From positions 9,575 to 73,574 of the forward strand of contig JBJHBW010000016.1 of NCBI GenBank assembly GCA_050485685.1: a stretch of DNA of 64,000 nt. Direction: 5' to 3'. The translations under genes were made by a program, and so were the position numbers. The DNA comes from JBJHBP01 sp050485685. GTDB taxonomy: Bacteria > Pseudomonadota > Gammaproteobacteria > Steroidobacterales > Rariloculaceae. Below are positions 61,468-64,000 of the stretch, in pieces (positions within the stretch are counted from its first letter, which is position 1; each line of letters begins with the position of its first letter). Below the pieces are notes generated by a model. It was not told the DNA's origin, ran no database searches, and saw only the letters and a list, made by a program, of their open reading frames with translations.

Positions 61468-62856
61468 ATGGCACTTCGCCTTGAAATCGTCAGCCAGCAT
61501 CGAAAGGCCCTGGGCGAAAGGGGCATCAAGGAGTTCGGCCACGACGGTGGCACGATCGGACGATCGCTGGAGAGCGACTGGGTGCTTCCGGATGCGCAAC
61601 GGTATCTTTCCAGCCGCCACGCCTGCATAGACTTTCGCTCCGGCAGTTACTACGTCGTTGATACGTCCATGAATGGCGTCTACGTCAACGGTGAACGCAA
61701 GCCCGTGGGTCGCGGCAAACCGCAACGCCTGTTCTCGGGCGACCGCATCCGCATTGGCGAGTATGAAATGCTGGTGCATGTCGACGATGGCGATGACAAC
61801 CTGGGGCCGCTGCCTGACACAGGCCACCGTGACCCGGTCGAACTGGCGCAACGGGTCCCGCCGCCGGAGCCAACCGGACATGACCTGGTCGATCCTTTCG
61901 AGATGACCGGCGTTGGCTTCGAGGAGTTCGTCATCGACGACTCCGAGAACAATCTGAAGACAATGCCGCATGGCGAGATAGAGTGGATTCTCGACCAGGA
62001 GGAAGCCGCCGGGAACAGCGCCGACGCGCCCTCTGCCGAACCGCTGCAGCTTGCAGAGGAACCGCCGTCCAAACCAGCGCTGGCAGCCAGACCTGAAAAA
62101 GCCAAACCCGCCGCGACAGGTTCAGGCGGGCTCGATTCCGAAGAAAGGTTGGCGCCTGCCGACAGGCCTGAGCCCGCCAAATCCGCAGGCGCGGGCAACG
62201 CCGACGCAGTCGGCAGCCGCTCGCCGCGCTCGGGAGCACCGGCGGCGCTGGATGCCTTTCTGCGCGGCGCGGGAATGGATCAGCAATCCGTCAGCGACGA
62301 TGAAGCGTTGCGCACACTGCATCGGGTCGGACAGCTGATGCGCGAACTGATCGTGGGCATCACCGAAAGCCTGCATGTGCGCGCGGAACAGAAGAACTCG
62401 CTGCGTCTGCCGAACACGACCATCCAGCCACGCAACAACAATCCTCTGAAGTTCTCGGCCGGCGTGGAGGAAGCGCTGCATAATCTGTTCTTCCGGCAGT
62501 CCGGTGAATATCTGTCATCTGTGGATGCGGTACGCGAGGCATTGCGCGACATCAAGACCCATCAGCAGATCATGCTGGCCGCGCTGCCCGCCGCAATGAA
62601 CGAGTACATCAACCTGCTGGATCCGGACGAACTTGAGCAGAAGTTCTCAGGCAGCGCGAAACGCAGCGCGCTGCTGGGCGCAGCCAGCAAGTTCAAGTAC
62701 TGGGATCTTTACAAGGACATGTACCAGGTCGTCGCGCAGCGCGCACCAGGACAACTGCCGACGCAGTTTGTGGAAGAACTGGCGCGCGCCTACGAACTGG
62801 AGTCAGGCCGACGGTCCCCGCGAGGCAGCGAGCCGGCACGCGCCAGCGCAGGCTGA
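61468..62856 (+). CDS. tagH: TagH/ImpI-like FHA-domain protein
   Basis: 462 residues. The N-terminal FHA domain (about residues 10-105) has GGTIGRSLESDWVLPD, SSRHACIDF and DTSMNGVYVNG, the phosphothreonine-binding pattern. A long acidic/Pro/Ala linker leads to a C-terminal domain (RVGQLMRELIVGITESL through DLYKDMYQVVAQ) shared with T6SS-associated FHA proteins. The match points to a type VI secretion locus beyond the right edge, but no secretion genes are in the window. The gene overlaps the convergent PP2C gene by 67 bases. Confidence 0.86.
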   Translation: MALRLEIVSQHRKALGERGIKEFGHDGGTIGRSLESDWVLPDAQRYLSSRHACIDFRSGSYYVVDTSMNGVYVNGERKPVGRGKPQRLFSGDRIRIGEYEMLVHVDDGDDNLGPLPDTGHRDPVELAQRVPPPEPTGHDLVDPFEMTGVGFEEFVIDDSENNLKTMPHGEIEWILDQEEAAGNSADAPSAEPLQLAEEPPSKPALAARPEKAKPAATGSGGLDSEERLAPADRPEPAKSAGAGNADAVGSRSPRSGAPAALDAFLRGAGMDQQSVSDDEALRTLHRVGQLMRELIVGITESLHVRAEQKNSLRLPNTTIQPRNNNPLKFSAGVEEALHNLFFRQSGEYLSSVDAVREALRDIKTHQQIMLAALPAAMNEYINLLDPDELEQKFSGSAKRSALLGAASKFKYWDLYKDMYQVVAQRAPGQLPTQFVEELARAYELESGRRSPRGSEPARASAG

Positions 62857-63701
62857 CGATCACCGCCACCGCGGCGCGGCGGATGGCGCCGGTATAACAC
62901 GACGGTCAGATCATCAGGCTTGCTGGGCAGGTCCGGCGAGGCCTTTCCGTTCATGCGCTCGCGCGCCATTTCCACCAGACGATCGGCTGCGCTCGCCAGA
63001 GGGCCGACACGGATGATATCCGTGATCTCATCCGGATAGAGGTTGTCCATCAGCCCGTCACTGGCCAGCAGCACCGTGTCTCTGTCAGCAAGCCGCACTG
63101 CCGTACCGACTTCCACGCGCATCTCCGACGACCCTATGACGTTGAACAGGATGTTCCGCTGCACGTGCTGAACGGCTTCCTCCGCATCCATGAGACCGGC
63201 TTCCACGGCAAACCCGGTGGGTGAATGCGGCACGACCCGCGCTTTCACGCGACCGCGCTGCCCTACCGCAATCAGCTCCGAATCACCGACGTGATAACTG
63301 CGCAGCTGCCGCGAAAACACCTCGCCTATCACCAGCGTAGTCGCGGCGCCGCGCGACAGCTCGATGACGGCGCGGTTGGCTTCTTCCACTGCATCCATGA
63401 TCGCTGCACGCAGCCCGGCCGGATCCGGTTGCCGCCCGGCCAGCATCCAGCGCAAGGTCTGCACGGCCGCAGCGGCAGCCTCGCGACCGCCCGGCGCACC
63501 GCCCACGCCGTCAGCCACCGCCAGAACCAGTGTGCTGTCACCGACCGGAACGATGGCGGCCGCATCCTCGTTGGGCGTAGCCTTGTCAGGCGAGCGAAGG
63601 CTGCGGACACTGACCAGCCCGCAGGGAAACTCCATATCCAGCTGCTCGGCGTCCTCATCCCCGAGAAACAGGCAGCTGCCGTCGGCGTCAGGACGATTCA
63701 T
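62790..63701 (-). CDS. PP2C-family Ser/Thr phosphatase
   Basis: About 303 residues, metal-dependent PPM phosphatase. Motifs: NEDAAAIVPVGDS, VADGVGGAPGGREAA, GAATTLVIGEV, HVGDSELIAVG and ASDGLMDNLYPDEI with the metal-binding aspartates. Start at 63701 overlaps the stop of the zinc-ribbon gene as ATGA. Such phosphatases pair with Ser/Thr kinases and FHA proteins in T6SS control and elsewhere. The last 22 residues are an Arg-rich tail that runs into tagH on the opposite strand. Confidence 0.9.
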   Translation of the reverse strand: MNRPDADGSCLFLGDEDAEQLDMEFPCGLVSVRSLRSPDKATPNEDAAAIVPVGDSTLVLAVADGVGGAPGGREAAAAAVQTLRWMLAGRQPDPAGLRAAIMDAVEEANRAVIELSRGAATTLVIGEVFSRQLRSYHVGDSELIAVGQRGRVKARVVPHSPTGFAVEAGLMDAEEAVQHVQRNILFNVIGSSEMRVEVGTAVRLADRDTVLLASDGLMDNLYPDEITDIIRVGPLASAADRLVEMARERMNGKASPDLPSKPDDLTVVLYRRHPPRRGGGDRQPALARAGSLPRGDRRPDSSS

Positions 63702-64000
63702 GCAGCCAGCGCCTTCGTGCACCAGGGGCAGTGATGCCAGAAATCCCTGTCCACGCCCCATTGGCAGGACGGACAGGTCTGATCGCTGCCCGGCAGCTTC
63801 CACGGGCGATGAACCTTGCTGCGGCACCAGGGGCAGTAGCGCATGAACGGCATGAGCGGTTTGCAGCACTTGCTGTTGGCGCAATGCGCGCTGTAGCGAC
63901 GGTCCGGATAACTGCGGCTGGTCTCAAGCTCGAAGCCCGGGCCGTAACACCACGCACAGTATTTCCAGTCCAGCTTGGTGCCGCGTTCGCAGCGCGGGCA
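63698..64000 (-). CDS. C-terminal end of a zinc-ribbon protein (partial)
   Basis: Reading in from the right edge on the minus strand there are 100 open codons and then a TGA at 63698-63700. The protein part carries repeated CxxC pairs: CPRC, CAWC, CPWC, CPSC and CPWC, plus HCANSKCC. That is a run of zinc ribbons. The ATG of the PP2C gene overlaps this stop by four bases, so the two are co-translated. The N-terminus is outside the window. A plausible identity is the tail of a Ser/Thr kinase or of a multi-ribbon accessory protein; only the zinc-ribbon part can be seen. Confidence 0.72.
   Translation of the reverse strand, partial: CPRCERGTKLDWKYCAWCYGPGFELETSRSYPDRRYSAHCANSKCCKPLMPFMRYCPWCRSKVHRPWKLPGSDQTCPSCQWGVDRDFWHHCPWCTKALAA

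Noticed and set aside
1..64000. Mobile elements, prophage, tRNA or rRNA genes
   Set aside because: No transposase, integrase, inverted-repeat ends, phage structural genes or recognisable tRNA/rRNA stretches were seen on either strand.

Overview
The window is high-GC DNA, densely coded on both strands. It reads as a chromosome segment of a gammaproteobacterium: a long single-chain PurL, an FdsGBA-D formate dehydrogenase, a porin-glnK-amt nitrogen unit, a DUF1820 protein and hopanoid genes of proteobacterial type. The lineage is inferred from gene content only. I see no tRNA, rRNA, insertion sequence, prophage or CRISPR array.

Layout. 0-7 kb: a secreted protein, a DUF6152 protein, a class V aminotransferase, a MarC membrane protein, a PAS-GGDEF cyclase and a glycine-zipper protein. 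7-14 kb: an ECF sigma factor and a Ser/Thr kinase with a TPR-like sensor half, then two lipoproteins with low-complexity tethers (one with seven FG-GAP-like repeats) and a secreted esterase. 14-22 kb: a formate dehydrogenase operon (DUF7009, fdsG, fdsB, fdsA, fdsD, an FMN-dependent hydroxy-acid dehydrogenase, fdhD). 22-38 kb: the centrepiece, a combined mevalonate and hopanoid locus. 38-50 kb: apt, a sulfotransferase, an ACE-like lipoprotein, glycosyltransferases, a TraR/DksA zinc-finger protein, a tandem ABC ATPase, a MerC-like protein, an SDR, amt and glnK. 50-57 kb: a TorF-type porin behind a good sigma-54 promoter match, a ferredoxin, then a tightly overlapping five-gene unit (DUF2064 transferase, TVP38 protein, flavin disulfide reductase, GT2, radical SAM). 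57-64 kb: a HisN-like phosphatase, purL, a DUF1820 protein, an FHA protein of TagH type, a PP2C phosphatase and the end of a zinc-ribbon protein cut by the window edge.

How the main genes work together. mvaS on the plus strand faces a minus-strand run of eleven genes (37392 down to about 23793): squalene synthase, hpnG, hpnN, hpnA, mevalonate diphosphate decarboxylase, phosphomevalonate kinase, an HMG-CoA reductase fused to mevalonate kinase, idi, hpnH, hpnB and hpnM. Many neighbours overlap by 4-22 bases. Farnesyl diphosphate synthase (ispA) starts 27 bases from the squalene synthase start, in the other direction. The locus therefore encodes acetoacetyl-CoA to squalene plus hopanoid tailoring and transport. 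Only a thiolase and the squalene-hopene cyclase are absent from the window.

Most unusual items: the mevalonate-hopanoid superoperon with its HMGR-MvK fusion and eukaryote-like single-enzyme squalene synthase; the uncharacterised radical SAM/DUF2064/TVP38/flavoprotein/GT2 unit; the sigma-54 promoter for the nitrogen genes; and the uncatalogued zinc-ribbon gene at the right edge.
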